Shown here: in pieces, positions 19,801-28,381 of the stretch
Layout of the letters: each line of letters starts with the position of its first letter
Position numbering within the stretch: position 1 is the stretch's first letter
Source: Bacteroidales bacterium F22
GTDB taxonomy: Bacteria; Bacteroidota; Bacteroidia; Bacteroidales; Bacteroidaceae
DNA length: 64,000 nt
Reading direction: 5' to 3'
Assembly (NCBI GenBank): GCA_029541985.1
Contig: CP095414.1
Span: 1,736,001-1,800,000, forward strand
Made by a program: the position numbers and the translations under genes
Notes under the pieces: generated by a model
Databases searched by the model: none
The model's input: the letters and a program-made list of their open reading frames with translations, nothing else
What the model was told of the DNA's origin: nothing

Positions 19801-19943
19801 CCATACAGAATCCATTCCTATTCACAGGATACAATGGTATGGATCCTGAAGCAACATTAAACAAACCACTAACTTCTGGCGTAGATTGGGGTACTTATCC
19901 TAATGGAAGGAACTACCTTTTTGGACTTAACTTCTCATTCTAA
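16842..19943 (+). CDS. SusC-like TonB-dependent outer-membrane glycan transporter (second pair)
   Basis: A 1033-residue SusC homologue with a signal peptide (about 1-29, ending STYAQ), the regulatory-like beta domain (GTITDFDGHFTL), the conserved DEVVVVGYGVQRKSDLTGA stretch before the plug, then IRIRGINS, NPLVVIDG, ANGVILVTTK and a barrel ending NYLFGLNFSF. Similarity to the first SusC of the locus is clear in the N-terminal third but low in the barrel, so it is not a recent duplicate. It has its own promoter element. The two transporters probably import different products of the same polysaccharide or different sizes of it. Confidence 0.95.
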   Translation: MKQKNKLLHVSIRFMLLIVFIIVNVSTYAQVSRTITGLIKDKTGEPIIGATIAEKSTTRGTITDFDGHFTLKGVTSNSELTISYIGFNTKVIKVGNKNHFVIVMTEDTQSLDEVVVVGYGVQRKSDLTGAVASVKADDVLQTTPTSNVADALQGRMSGVSISNNGDPSQESTIRIRGINSITGSSNPLVVIDGFIGGTLNSLNPSDIKSIEVLKDASATAVYGSRGANGVILVTTKTPSKDKLTINFNAFVNLKTTIKNPDSLSPAQCAELANAYGQEYYSSYGKPTVSYYTDEQIADYKSGKTGYNYVDNVFNDIAVNQNYDLSISGAGEKSTYLASVSYKEAKGVIKNSNSKSVNYRLKVDSQLKSWMKMGVNIWGIYNEHSGPRMTQYDNLMLKTLTSTGLTGPYNEDGTYNNVLPIGGGPAYNPIGLINEIDAQNRSLRNHLQAYLNFNILEGLTFRTQFGIAFKNTLNTTSSNEASYDFFKNAQTLAKSSSTWEYSWLNTNTLNYVKEFNEDHRINATAVFEQSYSNNYNFAASAYDLTFERLGSDALNYSNRQEGDSYRYINTLLSGLFRINYVFKNRYMLTASLRADGSSRLHDKWDYFPSMALAWNIKQEAFMEDNDVISQFKLRAGYGSVGNQAIGAYRTVSQMQSVVNSDGSVSYVVGRPAAPDLKWEKNNQINIGTDFGFLNNRLTFSIDWYDKRSKDVLMEVQQPAHTGWNDLLKNACEIRNIGIELTMSADPYASKEFSWHTDVTLSHNRGTFESIPTATRMQNLGTKYEDTVMKMIEGERIGSFWGFVNEGVWKTTDVTKEVTVIKNGVEKTGTYESIYKVVPGQERLKDMNMDGTYNEKDKTIIGNGQPLLNWGWNNTFTYKQFDFALFVIGMHGFDIYNSTNHFSYANSSGIPGQVDVITPNPELLDRWTPDHEDTNIPGFIHPNKSVKAFNSRFVEKGDFVKVKSITAGYTLPQSICNILSINKLRVYASIQNPFLFTGYNGMDPEATLNKPLTSGVDWGTYPNGRNYLFGLNFSF

Positions 19944-19971
19944 TAGATACAATTATTTAATATTGAACAAC

Positions 19972-21462
19972 ATGAAATACATATATCTAACCATAATGGG
20001 CCTATTGGGGCTCTTGGGATTGAACTCCTGTGTAGATTTAGATCAGGAACCGAAATCTTTTTTGACAGAAGAAGAATATATCAAACTACCACAAGATATT
20101 GGTTCCGTAGAATTAGCAGCCACAGGGCTATATCACAGCTTTTGGTACAAAGCTTATGGCTTTTCAAGCTATTGGGCACGATATGAGTGCCTCGACGATG
20201 CCTTACTTACTTCTCCCAAGCCAAACAATGCATCTGAGGTTTTAGTCACTCTAAATCCTGATGCAGGAATCAATAGCAGTTCTACTTGGACTACTTGGAA
20301 GAATATGTGGGCTGTTATCTCTGGAGCTAACAAACTGATAGTAGGTACTCCACTTCCAACAGACGAGATCGAAGCTGAAAAATATAGAGCCGTACTTGCC
20401 GAAGCACATTTTATGCGTGCTTTGAGTTATTTCTTTCTTGTACGTTGGTTCGGAGATGTACCAGCGATAACTAACCCTACAGAAGCAAATAAACCACAGC
20501 AGCGAGTTGCAGTAGAAACAATATACAATGATATTATTGTTCCTGATGCCCAATATGCAGCCGAGCATCTTCCTTTGGTGAGTCGCTCTGGTAATAGTTC
20601 CACTCCTTCACAGTGGGCGGGCAAAACTTTATTATCAAAGGTATATCTAACCATGGCAGGATGGCCATTGAAATTAGGTACTGAGTACTACAAGAAGGCT
20701 GCAGACACAGCACTCGATATAATCAAGAATAACTCCTATTTGTATCTTACCCCTACCTATGAAGGGCTATGGAAAGAGGATCGTAAGGAAGAAACCAACG
20801 AGCACCTATTTGCCATACACAATTCCGTTGCTAAGAAAGTAGCTAGTCAATATGGGAAATCATACTATCCAAGAGACTACATACTCGCTGGTTGGGCAGA
20901 TATACAAGCAAATCCAGATTATATGAATAAGTATCCAGAAGGAGCAAGAAAAGAATTTGTCTACATGACTTCTTGGCCTACTTCCAATGGAACTGTATCC
21001 TGGGAGAATAGCTTAGATGGCATGCCATGTATAGCTAAATATCAAGATTACAATCAAGGACCAGCAGGAAAGAGTGCCACCAGCAATGGAATCACTCCGC
21101 TGTTCCGCTATGCTGAAGTGCTTCTCATATATGCTGAAGCATCGAACCTAGCTACAGGTACAGTGAATAGTCAAGCATTAGATTGTTTACAGCAAGTAGA
21201 ACGAAGAGCTGGCATAGCCGAAGCAGACTTGACCACGACAACCAATAGTGAGGCTTTTGATGCTGCTGTATTTGCAGAGAGAGGATATGAATTTATCGCA
21301 GAAGGGAAACGATGGTTTGACCTCGTCAGAAGAGAAAAAGTAGCACAAGTAAAACCGGAATATTATGCTACATCTATATTTAAGGAATTTGGACACTATT
21401 ATCTCCCACTGTCGCCAAATGAACTCGCCTTAACTAATTGGGATAACAATCCTGGATATTAA
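19972..21462 (+). CDS. SusD-like surface glycan-binding lipoprotein (second pair)
   Basis: A 496-residue RagB/SusD protein, partner of the second SusC. I place the start at 19972 (MKYIYLTIMGLLGL), 28 bases after the susC stop, because this gives a proper lipoprotein signal with Cys in GLNSCVD. The longer frame from 19903 overlaps the susC end and has no signal at its N-terminus. Family landmarks are AEAHFMRALSYFFLVRWFGDVP and, near the C-terminus, FAERGYEFIAEGKRWFDL followed by LPLSPNEL and the closing NNPGY. It is the last gene of the PUL. Confidence 0.93.
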   Translation: MKYIYLTIMGLLGLLGLNSCVDLDQEPKSFLTEEEYIKLPQDIGSVELAATGLYHSFWYKAYGFSSYWARYECLDDALLTSPKPNNASEVLVTLNPDAGINSSSTWTTWKNMWAVISGANKLIVGTPLPTDEIEAEKYRAVLAEAHFMRALSYFFLVRWFGDVPAITNPTEANKPQQRVAVETIYNDIIVPDAQYAAEHLPLVSRSGNSSTPSQWAGKTLLSKVYLTMAGWPLKLGTEYYKKAADTALDIIKNNSYLYLTPTYEGLWKEDRKEETNEHLFAIHNSVAKKVASQYGKSYYPRDYILAGWADIQANPDYMNKYPEGARKEFVYMTSWPTSNGTVSWENSLDGMPCIAKYQDYNQGPAGKSATSNGITPLFRYAEVLLIYAEASNLATGTVNSQALDCLQQVERRAGIAEADLTTTTNSEAFDAAVFAERGYEFIAEGKRWFDLVRREKVAQVKPEYYATSIFKEFGHYYLPLSPNELALTNWDNNPGY

Positions 21463-21478
21463 TTTATCACCTTTTTTC

Positions 21479-21502
21479 GATCACAATCAACTGATTGTGG
21501 TC
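21479..21502 (+). other. Small hairpin after the second susD
   Basis: GATCACAAT and ATTGTGGTC (one G-U) pair around a CAACTG loop, 16 bases after the susD stop codon. It is followed by the stronger terminator at 21521 and may help protect the mRNA 3' end. No T tract follows it directly. Confidence 0.45.
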
Positions 21503-21520
21503 AGCAAAATAAGAACAAAC

Positions 21521-21558
21521 AAATCCCCCACAAACGACTCCTAGTTTGTGGGGGATTT
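21521..21558. terminator. Bidirectional terminator between the PUL and the cvfB operon
   Basis: A perfect 15-base-pair stem (21521-21535 with 21544-21558), with five consecutive G-C pairs, encloses an 8-base loop. A T-rich run follows on the minus strand (TTTGTTTGTTC) and ATTTACTATA on the plus strand. It lies between two convergent genes and can end both transcripts. Confidence 0.85.
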
Positions 21559-21578
21559 ACTATATGAGTGATAAACGA

Positions 21579-22412
21579 TTATTTCAAACGAATACCATCT
21601 GATTCTATTATGATTTTTCGACGTTTATACAACTCACTCAAAGCACGTTTAAACTGTTTCTTACTCACTTGAAATGTGTCATATATCTCTTCCGCAGAAC
21701 TCTTATCATGAAATGGCAAGGTACCTCCTGCTTCTTGAAGTTTCTCAAGAATAGTATCAGTCAACTCATGACGTTGCTCTTTCCCGTGACGTTGTAGCAT
21801 CAAATCAATCTTTCCATCAGGACGAACCTGACGAATGTAAGCTTGAAGCCTATTTCCTACGCGGACAGGCTGAAAGATTTCATTATCATAAATCAATCCC
21901 CAGAAGCGATTCTCTATGATACATTTAAATCCAAGTTCAGTACGTTGTCCTACTAGGATATCGATAGCCTGTCCTGGAGTATATGTAGGCATCTGCTTGC
22001 TCATATATCTGTCCACCTTAGCACTACCCATGATACGGAAACTCTCCTCGTCAATATGACAATGAATCAAATAGAACTTATCTTGTTCCATCTTTTGTTT
22101 CTGCTCACGAAATGGAACAAATAGGTCTTTCATTAATCCCCAGTCCAAAAAGGCTCCATGTTCATTGGTCCAATTGACTTTAAGAAAAGCAAATTCACCT
22201 ACCTGCACGAGTGGATGTTCAGTAGTAGCTACCAAGCGCTCCTCACTATCAAGATAAAGGAATACATTGAGGGTATCTCCAATGATATAAGTACTTGGGA
22301 CATATCGTTGTGGAAGAAGAATTTCCCCCACTTCACCTCCATCGAGGTACAATCCAAAGTCAACTTCTTTGACTATGGTCAATTGATTAAATCGTCCGAG
22401 TGATAATTTCAT
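21579..22412 (-). CDS. cvfB: CvfB/YitL-type S1 RNA-binding protein
   Basis: A 277-residue cytosolic protein with the arrangement of the CvfB family: tandem S1-like OB folds followed by a C-terminal winged helix (about 215-277, with SAEEIYDTFQVSKKQFKRAL). The first S1 repeat has EVDFGLYLDG and EILLPQRYVP, and the second GAFLDWGLMKDLFVPF. CvfB is an RNA-binding regulator of virulence genes in Staphylococcus, and its role in Bacteroidota is not established. Automatic pipelines often call it a GntR-like regulator because of the winged helix. It is the last gene of the tetR-fabG-rluA-cvfB set, 27 bases after the pseudouridine synthase. Confidence 0.85.
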   Translation of the reverse strand: MKLSLGRFNQLTIVKEVDFGLYLDGGEVGEILLPQRYVPSTYIIGDTLNVFLYLDSEERLVATTEHPLVQVGEFAFLKVNWTNEHGAFLDWGLMKDLFVPFREQKQKMEQDKFYLIHCHIDEESFRIMGSAKVDRYMSKQMPTYTPGQAIDILVGQRTELGFKCIIENRFWGLIYDNEIFQPVRVGNRLQAYIRQVRPDGKIDLMLQRHGKEQRHELTDTILEKLQEAGGTLPFHDKSSAEEIYDTFQVSKKQFKRALSELYKRRKIIIESDGIRLK

Positions 22413-22439
22413 CTTGTCGTTTATTTGTCATTTTAAATA

Positions 22440-23114
22440 CTAGCAATTTTCAAATGATTTCCAAAGGTTATCATTTGCTGGTACCGGAGCAGTCACATCG
22501 ATTATCTCCTTGCTTACAGGATGTTCAAATCGAATACGGCGTGCATGGAGTGAAATACTACCATCCTTATTGCTCCGAGGAGCACCATACTTCAAGTCTC
22601 CTCTAATAGGAGAACCGATTTTACTCAATTGGCAACGTATCTGATGATGTCTTCCAGTCATCAACTCGACTTCAATAAGATGATAATTCTGAGAAGAATT
22701 AATGAGCTTATATTTCAATTTAGCTACCTTAGATCTCGATTTCTCTTTATGATAAGCGTAGCATTTATTCTTTTGTTCATTACGAACAAGATAATGGCTC
22801 AATTCTCCCTCTTCATATTCAGGTCGTTTCATGACGATAGCCCAATAAGTCTTCTTGACCGTTCCTTCTTGAAACATCTTACCAAGACGCTGTAAAGCTT
22901 TACTTGTCTTAGCAAATACGACAAGTCCTGAAGTTGGTCGGTCCAAACGATGAGGCACACCGATAAACACTTTTCCAGGTTTATTATGCTTCACTTTTAG
23001 ATACTGCTGTACCAATTCAGAGAGAGGAGTATCACCGGTTTTATCCCCTTGAACAATCTCCCCACTCTTTTTATTTACTATGATAATGTGATTATCTTCG
23101 TATATTACTTGCAT
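22440..23114 (-). CDS. RluA-family RNA pseudouridine synthase
   Basis: A 224-residue enzyme that converts uridine to pseudouridine in rRNA or tRNA. The catalytic motif is HRLDRPTSGLVVFAK, with the catalytic Asp in RLD. Other landmarks are YWAIV, the basic AKLKYKLI segment and ELMTGRHHQIRCQLS. There is no N-terminal S4 domain, as in the short RluC/TruC-like branch. The target site cannot be told from the sequence. It is 6 bases after the fabG stop and so translationally close to it. Confidence 0.88.
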   Translation of the reverse strand: MQVIYEDNHIIIVNKKSGEIVQGDKTGDTPLSELVQQYLKVKHNKPGKVFIGVPHRLDRPTSGLVVFAKTSKALQRLGKMFQEGTVKKTYWAIVMKRPEYEEGELSHYLVRNEQKNKCYAYHKEKSRSKVAKLKYKLINSSQNYHLIEVELMTGRHHQIRCQLSKIGSPIRGDLKYGAPRSNKDGSISLHARRIRFEHPVSKEIIDVTAPVPANDNLWKSFENC

Positions 23115-23120
23115 AGTCTA

Positions 23121-23867
23121 TTACATATTCATACCACCGCAGCAGTGAATCACTTGTCCACTTACATAACTGCTTAAATCTGATGCCAAGAAAGTTGCAA
23201 CATTTGCCACATCCTCTGGAGTACCTCCACGTCGCAATGGAATAGCTTTCGCCCATTCTTTTTTCACTTCCTCAGACAATTCATTTGTCATCTCTGTTAT
23301 AATAAATCCAGGTGCGATACAGTTCGCACGAATACCGCGAGAGCCAACTTCCTTAGCGATAGATTTCGCTAAACCAATCATACCAGCCTTAGATGCTGAA
23401 TAGTTACATTGTCCAGCATTTCCAGAGACACCTACGACAGAGCTCATATTGATAATGCTACCTGATTTTTGACGCATCATAATAGGAGTACAAGCATGGA
23501 TAAAGTTAAATGCAGATTTAAGATTCACATTGATCACCATATCCCATTGTTGTTCACTCATTCGCATCATCAAGCCGTCACGAGTGATTCCTGCGTTGTT
23601 GACTAAGATGTCAATAGAACCAAAATCAGCATGGATTTCTTTAACGACACGTGCTGTGTCATCAAAATCAGCTGCATTAGAAGCATATCCTTTAGCTTTT
23701 ACACCAAAAGCTTCTAGCTCTTTCTTAGTTTCTTCTGCTATCTCATCTATTTTAAGGTCAGTAAATGCAATATCTGCTCCTTCAGAAGCAAATTTCAAAG
23801 CTACTGATTTTCCGATTCCACGAGCTGCTCCTGTGACAAGAGCTGTCTTTCCTTCGAGTAATTTCAT
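23121..23867 (-). CDS. fabG: 3-oxoacyl-[acyl-carrier-protein] reductase
   Basis: A 248-residue short-chain dehydrogenase that reduces 3-oxoacyl-ACP with NADPH in fatty acid elongation. Cofactor motif TGAARGIG (12-19), NNAG (90-93), the catalytic Ser142/143, Tyr156 and Lys160 (YSASK), and the C-terminal SGQVIHCCGGMNM typical of FabG from Bacteroidales. The length is exactly that of FabG. It follows a tetR gene by 33 bases, and TetR proteins next to fabG often govern membrane lipid genes, which is inference here. Confidence 0.93.
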   Translation of the reverse strand: MKLLEGKTALVTGAARGIGKSVALKFASEGADIAFTDLKIDEIAEETKKELEAFGVKAKGYASNAADFDDTARVVKEIHADFGSIDILVNNAGITRDGLMMRMSEQQWDMVINVNLKSAFNFIHACTPIMMRQKSGSIINMSSVVGVSGNAGQCNYSASKAGMIGLAKSIAKEVGSRGIRANCIAPGFIITEMTNELSEEVKKEWAKAIPLRRGGTPEDVANVATFLASDLSSYVSGQVIHCCGGMNM

Positions 23868-23900
23868 AATCTATCTTTTAGTGGTTATTTATAAATATCT

Positions 23901-24557
23901 TCATTCTTTATTCTCTTCTTCTTTTTGCTGCTGAGCTTTGAGCTGCTCCTCAATAAAATGTTCGTTATTGCCTTCAGGTCTATGCAAAGCCCCCAACACC
24001 ATATCAGCGACTAACTGCTTACGCTTAGTTATATCTACCGCTGGAGCTATCTTGCCGCGTATATGTGGGACCTCAATCCCTTTCACACAATAATGCATGA
24101 GCGTAGCCGTCATACGAGTATCATTGATACTAAAGAACCCCTTACTGACTCCCTCACGAAGCACTTGTTCAAAAAGTTCAATCTCACGATAATCAAATTT
24201 CTTACGTACCTTCTCTACAGCCCAAATATCTCTAAAGAAATTGGCACGCAGCGTACCATTACGATAAACCACTTCTTTTACCGCATCGAGACGAGTATAT
24301 ATCATCTCTATTATCTTCTTGTCGGGATCAATATTTCGGTTCGCAACACGACGCATCATTTCAGTAAGGATATCGAGTTCACTCTCTACCACTGCCCAAT
24401 AAAGTTCTTCTTTACTTTTGAAATAAGTATAGAGTGTACGTCTACCTTTTCCTGATGCCATAGCAATATCATTCATCGTTGTATGTTCGTATCCTACACG
24501 AGCAAACAATTTACGAGATACATCCACTAAATGGGTGCGAGTCTTAACTAATGGCAT
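23901..24557 (-). CDS. TetR/AcrR-family transcriptional regulator
   Basis: A 218-residue repressor with an N-terminal helix-turn-helix (MNDIAMASGKGRRTLYTYFKSKEEL region, residues about 28-52) and a helical ligand domain. The open frame extends back to 24707, but I start at 24557 (MPLVKTR) because a full promoter (TTTG at 24610, TATTTTTG at 24582) lies inside that extension and TetR proteins start just before the HTH. The C-terminal 20 residues are highly charged (QQQKEEENKE). It heads the operon with fabG, rluA-like and cvfB and may repress it. The ligand is unknown. Confidence 0.88.
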   Translation of the reverse strand: MPLVKTRTHLVDVSRKLFARVGYEHTTMNDIAMASGKGRRTLYTYFKSKEELYWAVVESELDILTEMMRRVANRNIDPDKKIIEMIYTRLDAVKEVVYRNGTLRANFFRDIWAVEKVRKKFDYREIELFEQVLREGVSKGFFSINDTRMTATLMHYCVKGIEVPHIRGKIAPAVDITKRKQLVADMVLGALHRPEGNNEHFIEEQLKAQQQKEEENKE

Positions 24558-24581
24558 AATTATCTTATTGTTTGTTTGCGA

Positions 24582-24613
24582 CAAAAATACGTATTTAGTA
24601 GCGCTTACCCAAA
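24582..24613 (-). promoter_or_regulatory. Promoter of the tetR-fabG operon
   Basis: Read on the minus strand, TTTG (24613-24610), 20 bases, then TATTTTTG (24589-24582). Both boxes and the spacing match the Bacteroidota housekeeping promoter. Transcription would begin near 24575, about 18 bases before the TetR start at 24557, which supports that start. Confidence 0.75.
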
Positions 24614-24678
24614 GAATTGCACATAAAAAGGGTAAAAGTGCGATTACTGCAAAGAAGAATGGAGATAAGACCACGAAA

Positions 24679-24715
24679 GAGGCCTCTAAGTAAGCATAGC
24701 TCACCAAGAGGCCTC
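24679..24715 (-). terminator. Terminator of the fumarate reductase operon
   Basis: GAGGCCTCT (24679-24687) and AGAGGCCTC (24707-24715) form a 9-base-pair stem that can extend inward through the TTGGTGAGC/GCTTACTTA segments with wobble pairs to a 3-base loop. On the minus strand it is followed by TTTCGT. It lies 48 bases after the end of the iron-sulfur subunit gene. Confidence 0.7.
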
Positions 24716-24762
24716 ATTATAATTATTCTACACCACAGAGATGCAGATTAGCAATCAGTTCA

Positions 24763-25518
24763 TTAGTCCTTGCATTTAGCAGAGATAAATTCACGGTTTA
24801 GACGAGCGATATTACTAATAGTAATATTCTTAGGACATTCAGCCTCACAAGCACGAGTATTCGTACAGTTACCGAAGCCAAGTTCATCCATTTTTGCAAC
24901 CATCGCTTTTGCACGACGTACACGCTCTACCTGACCTTGAGGGAGAATCGCTAGTTGACTTACCTTAGCAGATACGAAAAGCATGGCAGAACCATTCTTA
25001 CAAGCAGCCACACAAGCACCACAACCGATACAAGAAGCACTATCCATTGCTTCATCAGCGATTTCTTTAGAGATAGGTGTCGCATTCGCATCCTGAGGAG
25101 CACCTGTATTGACAGATACATATCCTCCAGCTTGCATAATAGTATCGTAAGCTGTACGGTCCACCATCAAATCACGAATTACAGGGAAACCAGCAGAACG
25201 CCATGGCTCTACAGTGATTGTCTCACCATCTTTGAACTTACGCATAAACAACTGACAAGTAGTCACACCACCTTCAGGTCCATGCGGATGTCCATTGACA
25301 TAAAGAGAACACATACCACAGATACCCTCACGACAATCGTGATCAAATACTATAGGTTCTTCTCCTTTACCGACAAGTTCTTCATTGAGGATATCAAGCA
25401 TCTCCAAGAAAGAGGTACCGCCTGAAATGTCCTTCATTGGGTATTCTTTAAATTCCCCTTTGGCCTTAGGGCCTCTCTGACGCCAAACTTTTAGCGTAAA
25501 TGATATATTTTTATCCAT
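24763..25518 (-). CDS. frdB: Succinate dehydrogenase/fumarate reductase iron-sulfur subunit
   Basis: A 251-residue subunit that carries electrons between the flavin and the membrane cytochrome. The N-terminal 2Fe-2S domain has [15 protein letters not shown] and a distal Cys in TTCQLF. The C-terminal part has [11 protein letters not shown] for a 4Fe-4S cluster and [11 protein letters not shown] for the others. In Bacteroides this enzyme works mainly as fumarate reductase in anaerobic respiration with succinate as product. It is the last gene of the three-gene operon, 6 bases after the flavoprotein. Some databases use sdhB for the same gene. Confidence 0.94.
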   Translation of the reverse strand: MDKNISFTLKVWRQRGPKAKGEFKEYPMKDISGGTSFLEMLDILNEELVGKGEEPIVFDHDCREGICGMCSLYVNGHPHGPEGGVTTCQLFMRKFKDGETITVEPWRSAGFPVIRDLMVDRTAYDTIMQAGGYVSVNTGAPQDANATPISKEIADEAMDSASCIGCGACVAACKNGSAMLFVSAKVSQLAILPQGQVERVRRAKAMVAKMDELGFGNCTNTRACEAECPKNITISNIARLNREFISAKCKD

Positions 25519-25524
25519 CGTTTA

Positions 25525-27468
25525 TTATACTTTGTAGTTACGGGTTTTCACCTCAGTCTCTTCGTAGACTAACTCCTCTTTGAGCAGTTCTGGTTTCTTA
25601 TCTTCTCCTTGATAATTCCAGCAAGATACATACATGAAATCCTTATCATCGCGTTTTGCTTCACCTTCCTCTGTCTGGTACTCCTCACGGAAGTGACCAC
25701 CACAAGATTCTTCACGGTTAAGTGCATCGTAAGCCATCAATTGACCCATATCGATGAAGTTAGCTACACGGATAGCTTTTTCAAGCTCAGGATTCATATC
25801 GTCAAGTTCTCCAGGAATAAATACATTACTCCAGAATTCCTTACGTATCTCATCGATTCTAACGATAGCTTGTTCCAAACCTTTCTTGGTTCTTCCCATT
25901 CCTACGCATTCCCATAGAATAAGTCCAAATTCTTTATGAATAGAGTCTACAGTACGTTTTCCCTTTACATTCATCAACTTCTTCATCATATCGTATACTG
26001 ACTTTTCAGCAGTTTCGAATTCAGGTAAGTCTGTGCTAAAACGAGGTACAGAAATCTGATCTGATAAATAATTTTGAATAGTATATGGAAGCACGAAATA
26101 ACCATCAGCCAATCCTTGCATCAAAGCAGATGCTCCTAGACGGTTAGCACCGTGGTCAGAGAAGTTACACTCACCAATAGCAAATAACCCAGGGATAGAA
26201 GTCATCAACTCATAATCAACCCAGATACCACCCATTGTATAGTGAATAGCAGGGAAAATCATCATTGGAGTCTTGTATGGATTTTGGTCAGTGATTTCTT
26301 CATACATTTGGAAAAGGTTACCATAACGAGCTTCTACAGCTTCAGCACCTAGACGTTCAATAGCATATTTAAAATCAAGGAATACAGCAAGACCTGTCTC
26401 GTTGACACCGAATCCAGCATCACAACGTTCTTTAGCAGCACGAGATGCCACATCACGTGGAACTAAGTTACCAAATGCAGGATAACGACGTTCCAAATAG
26501 AAGTCACGATCCTCATCAGGGATGTCTGTTGGTTTCAATTTGCCAGCTTGAATAGCCTTAGCATCTTCCAATTTCTTTGGTACCCAGATACGACCATCAT
26601 TACGAAGTGACTCTGACATCAACGTCAATTTTGATTGTTTGTCACCGTGTACTGGAATACATGTAGGGTGGATTTGTACATAAGCAGGATTTGCAAAGTA
26701 AGCCCCTTTCTTATAACATTGGATTGGTGCAGATACGTTGCAAGACATTGCATTTGTAGACAAGAAGTATGAATTGCTATATCCACCTGTTCCTATTACT
26801 ACAGCATGAGCAGCAAAACGTTCCAATTTACCTGTAACCAAGTTGCGAACGATAATACCACGAGCACGTCCATCGATGATAACAAGGTCCATCATTTCAT
26901 AGCGAGTGTACAACTCAACAGTTCCTTTGTTGATTTGACGGCTCAATGCAGAATAAGCACCTAGCAACAACTGCTGACCAGTCTGTCCTTTAGCATAGAA
27001 AGTACGAGATACCTGAGCACCACCAAAAGAGCGGTTATCAAGTGAGCCACCGTAATCGCGAGCAAAAGGAACACCTTGTGCTACACATTGGTCAATGATT
27101 GCATTTGATACTTCTGCAAGACGGTAAACATTTGATTCACGTGAACGGTAATCTCCACCTTTAATAGTATCGTAAAATAGACGGTAAACAGAGTCACCAT
27201 CATTTGTATAATTTTTTGCTGCATTGATTCCACCTTGTGCTGCAATAGAGTGTGCACGACGTGGTGAATCTTGAATACAGAAGTTGAGCACTTTGAAGCC
27301 CATCTCTCCAAGAGATGCAGCTGCAGATGCACCAGCAAGTCCTGTTCCTACAACGATAATGTCTAGACGACGTTTGTTTGAAGGATTGACGAGTTTCTGG
27401 TGATTCTTATAATTGGTCCACTTTTCGGCTAATTTGCCTTCAGGGATTTTTGAATCGATCTTAGTCAT
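25525..27468 (-). CDS. frdA: Succinate dehydrogenase/fumarate reductase flavoprotein subunit
   Basis: A 647-residue catalytic subunit that binds covalent FAD and the dicarboxylate. Landmarks are [15 protein letters not shown] (dinucleotide fold, about 37-51), [16 protein letters not shown] with the His that links [16 protein letters not shown] and [12 protein letters not shown] in the active site, and [14 protein letters not shown]. The length of about 650 and the CPxHGD region are those of the B-type enzymes of Bacteroidota and epsilon-proteobacteria, which pair with a single di-haem cytochrome. The neighbouring subunit genes on both sides fit this. Confidence 0.95.
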   Translation of the reverse strand: MTKIDSKIPEGKLAEKWTNYKNHQKLVNPSNKRRLDIIVVGTGLAGASAAASLGEMGFKVLNFCIQDSPRRAHSIAAQGGINAAKNYTNDGDSVYRLFYDTIKGGDYRSRESNVYRLAEVSNAIIDQCVAQGVPFARDYGGSLDNRSFGGAQVSRTFYAKGQTGQQLLLGAYSALSRQINKGTVELYTRYEMMDLVIIDGRARGIIVRNLVTGKLERFAAHAVVIGTGGYSNSYFLSTNAMSCNVSAPIQCYKKGAYFANPAYVQIHPTCIPVHGDKQSKLTLMSESLRNDGRIWVPKKLEDAKAIQAGKLKPTDIPDEDRDFYLERRYPAFGNLVPRDVASRAAKERCDAGFGVNETGLAVFLDFKYAIERLGAEAVEARYGNLFQMYEEITDQNPYKTPMMIFPAIHYTMGGIWVDYELMTSIPGLFAIGECNFSDHGANRLGASALMQGLADGYFVLPYTIQNYLSDQISVPRFSTDLPEFETAEKSVYDMMKKLMNVKGKRTVDSIHKEFGLILWECVGMGRTKKGLEQAIVRIDEIRKEFWSNVFIPGELDDMNPELEKAIRVANFIDMGQLMAYDALNREESCGGHFREEYQTEEGEAKRDDKDFMYVSCWNYQGEDKKPELLKEELVYEETEVKTRNYKV

Positions 27469-27522
27469 AATGATTTATTCAATCTAATTTTTACTTGTTA
27501 AAAAGGTCTCGTTGAATGAACT

Positions 27523-28206
27523 CTATAATATACCTGCGCCGAAAAGAATCACGACAGCAGCAAATCCTAAACAAAGGATTGTTGTATACCACAAAGAAAT
27601 AGTCTGAAGACGACTTTGCCATACCTTATTGTTCCAACCGATAGTCTGGAAAGCACTCCAGAAGCCATGATTCAAATGGAACCAGATAGCAGCAATCCAG
27701 ATCAAATAAAGAACTACATTGTACCATTGCGAGAAGGTGTATCGAATAAGAGCTGCACCGTCTGTTGGTGAGATTGCGTTCCCGTTGATAACGAATTCTT
27801 TTCCGTTAGTCAACTCGACAAGCATCATCTTAGACCAAAAATGAACTAAGTGAAGACCAATACCAAGAAGAACGATAACACCCAAAACCAACATGTTTTG
27901 AGAAGACCATTCGACCGATTTAGGGCGGTCTGTTACCGCATAACGATCGTTACCACGTGCTTTGTAGTTTTGGAGTGTAAGCCAAAACGCATAGACAATG
28001 TGAATCACAAATAGCGCTGCTAGTCCCATAGTAGCTACAACTGCATACCAGTTTGCTCCTAAGAACTCACAAACCATATTGTAACCCTCAACAGAAAAGA
28101 GTGCCACAAGGTTCATCGCCATGTGAAAAGTCAGAAATAGGATGAGGGCAAGTCCTGTTACGCTCATAACCAGCTTTCGTCCTATAGATGAATTGTTTAA
28201 CCACAT
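27523..28206 (-). CDS. frdC: Succinate dehydrogenase/fumarate reductase cytochrome b subunit
   Basis: A 227-residue membrane anchor with five predicted helices (about 10-35, 58-80, 98-125, 150-180, 195-225). Conserved His residues for two haem b groups are visible (FLTFHMAMN, LFVIHIVYA, GLHLVHFW, IWFHLNHGFWSAFQT). It passes electrons between menaquinol and the iron-sulfur subunit. It is the first gene of the operon and begins about 100 bases after the mapped promoter boxes. A single cytochrome rather than separate C and D subunits marks the type B complex. Confidence 0.93.
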   Translation of the reverse strand: MWLNNSSIGRKLVMSVTGLALILFLTFHMAMNLVALFSVEGYNMVCEFLGANWYAVVATMGLAALFVIHIVYAFWLTLQNYKARGNDRYAVTDRPKSVEWSSQNMLVLGVIVLLGIGLHLVHFWSKMMLVELTNGKEFVINGNAISPTDGAALIRYTFSQWYNVVLYLIWIAAIWFHLNHGFWSAFQTIGWNNKVWQSRLQTISLWYTTILCLGFAAVVILFGAGIL

Positions 28207-28314
28207 AAATGATTGAGTTTAAAATATTGAATAATTGAAATTGAATTCTGTTATCATTATGAATATCTCTATCCATTTTAGTACACACCACACTACAGCA
28301 TGCCCAATTGACCG

Positions 28315-28345
28315 CAAAAATAAACAGTTTAATCAACACTAGCAA
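28315..28345 (-). promoter_or_regulatory. Promoter of the fumarate reductase operon
   Basis: On the minus strand TTG (28345-28343), 20 bases, then TATTTTTG (28322-28315), a good Bacteroidota promoter. It predicts an untranslated leader of about 100 bases before the cytochrome gene. That leader is A/T rich and I see no strong structure in it. Confidence 0.6.
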
Positions 28346-28381
28346 CTTAATAAAGAATTATTTCTTTAATTTTTAATTTTA

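Noticed and set aside
23530..23934. 134-codon plus-strand frame across fabG and the tetR end
   Set aside because: Antisense to FabG with the typical Ser/Ala-rich shadow composition.
24063..24455. 130-codon open frame opposite tetR
   Set aside because: Shadow of the TetR gene; no recognisable domain.
24955..25425. 156-codon open frame on the plus strand opposite frdB
   Set aside because: Shadow of the iron-sulfur subunit; composition rich in Thr, Ser and Arg without any family resemblance.
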